NCBI RefSeq assembly: GCF_910589235.1
Contig: NC_060968.1
Coordinates: 2,409,143 to 2,473,142, forward strand
Reading direction: 5' to 3'
DNA length: 64,000 nucleotides
Source of the DNA: Vespa crabro
Lineage: Eukaryota > Arthropoda > Insecta > Hymenoptera > Vespidae
This document shows, piece by piece, positions 63,456 to 64,000 of this stretch. Position 1 is the first letter of the stretch, and each line of letters opens with the position of its first letter. Both the position numbers and the translations under genes were made by a program. Below the pieces are notes generated by a model. That model worked only from the letters and a program-made list of their open reading frames with translations, was not told where the DNA came from and made no database searches.

Positions 63456-64000
63456 TAAAAGAAAAAGAAAAAGATAGAAGAAAGAAGAAAGAAAAAAAAA
63501 AGAAATCTGGAAGAAAATGATTCGGTCATCGTCCAGGATGAAGAATTTTATGATCTAGCATCGACCTTACCTACAGAACGATAAAAGAGCATTCGCCCAA
63601 ATGTACTTTTTTCACATATTATTGGTGTTTGGGTTATGGATGTATGTATGTACTTACACGGATACATACACATACTCGGTGGTATTCGAATGTATGTCAC
63701 TATCTTTTTTTACTCTTACTCTTTCACCACCACCATCTATCCTCCCCATCCCTATCGTTTTACGAGAATTTCTTTTACGAATAGCTCGCGATGGAATCGA
63801 GAAGACGGTTCTCTATCTCATCTCACTCTCATCCCTCTCAATATTCTTTTTTCTTTTTTTTTTTTTTTCTTTTTTTCTTTTTTTCTTTTTTTAACCCACC
63901 ACCACTCTTATTTCTATAACATCTTCAGAGTCATAGGAAAAATCGTTTGCGGTTCTCTGGCAAGGACTACGTCCTTTTACATTTTATATCCATGAGGTTC
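62702..64000. other. AT-rich sequence, no gene recognised
   Basis: Presumed continuation of the second SIFaR intron. Includes (TC)n at 63243-63269, a pure (AT)n tract at 63399-63452 and poly-T runs near 63846-63892. The sequence near the right edge has a TTCAG but no frame resembling receptor TM4. Confidence 0.5.

Noticed and set aside
55855..64000. TM4-TM7 exons of the SIFamide receptor
   Set aside because: I looked for a continuation of the Asp-Arg motif (IWWPLK-type sequence and hydrophobic helices) and found none on the + strand in this span.
63925..64000. TTCAG followed by an open frame at the right edge as a receptor exon
   Set aside because: The translation has no resemblance to TM4 or the DRY-loop region of SIFaR.
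1..64000. CRISPR arrays, bacterial operons, rRNA or tRNA genes
   Set aside because: No direct repeats with unique spacers, no A/B-box or T-loop pattern that held up, and gene structure is clearly eukaryotic.
1..64000. Well-known insect microRNAs (for example let-7, bantam, miR-1, miR-8, miR-9, miR-184)
   Set aside because: Their mature sequences as I remember them were not seen when reading the window; this is not an exhaustive search.

Overview
This window looks like nuclear DNA of an insect, most likely an aculeate hymenopteran (bee or wasp). It is very AT-rich and saturated with microsatellites: (AT)n, (GA)n/(TC)n, poly-A and trinucleotide runs. It carries GT-AG introns, degenerate mariner-type transposons, an insect SIFamide-receptor gene and a small apidermin-like cuticle gene. 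The order-level call is inference from sequence style and gene content. There is no bacterial gene organisation, rRNA, recognisable tRNA or CRISPR array.

Layout, all three genes on the + strand. (1) 70-3856: the last five coding exons of a single-pass membrane protein (pre-membrane segment, one transmembrane helix, about 255-residue cytoplasmic tail), possibly a cadherin-superfamily receptor, with a 3' UTR that may reach about 5044. (2) 5045-17550: intergenic, microsatellite-rich, with a 605-bp degenerate mariner-type element at 7149-7753. (3) 17553-18820: probable 5' region of the next gene. (4) 18946-19537 and 55755-55854: the first two coding exons of the SIFamide receptor (SIFaR), a rhodopsin-like neuropeptide GPCR, covering the N-terminal ectodomain through TM1, TM2 and TM3 up to the Asp-Arg of the DRY-type motif. 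They are separated by a 36.2-kb intron. Exons for TM4-TM7 are not in the window. (5) 60621-62077: a two-exon, 86-residue secreted Ala/Val/Pro-rich cuticular protein with a TATA box. It appears nested, on the same strand, in the next SIFaR intron.

The giant intron contains a 595-bp mariner-type element (47116-47710) with a transposase N-terminal remnant, a 126-bp MITE (41394-41519), an unusual minisatellite at 27702-28170 that is open in several frames, strong perfect palindromes (27262-27303, 34915-34984), G-quadruplex-type tracts, and several islands of higher complexity and GC (around 28.2, 34.5-35.0, 37.0, 37.8, 39.2, 41.0 and 54.3 kb) that are candidate cis-regulatory modules or noncoding exons.

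The genes do not form a pathway: a membrane/adhesion-type receptor, a neuropeptide receptor and a cuticle protein are simply neighbours. The most interesting architecture is the neuropeptide receptor with very long introns hosting a cuticle gene. I found no clear novel multi-gene system. The most unusual unexplained items are the 27.7-kb minisatellite, the palindrome pair near 34.95 kb and the GC-rich Gly-Arg-His island at 54.3 kb.
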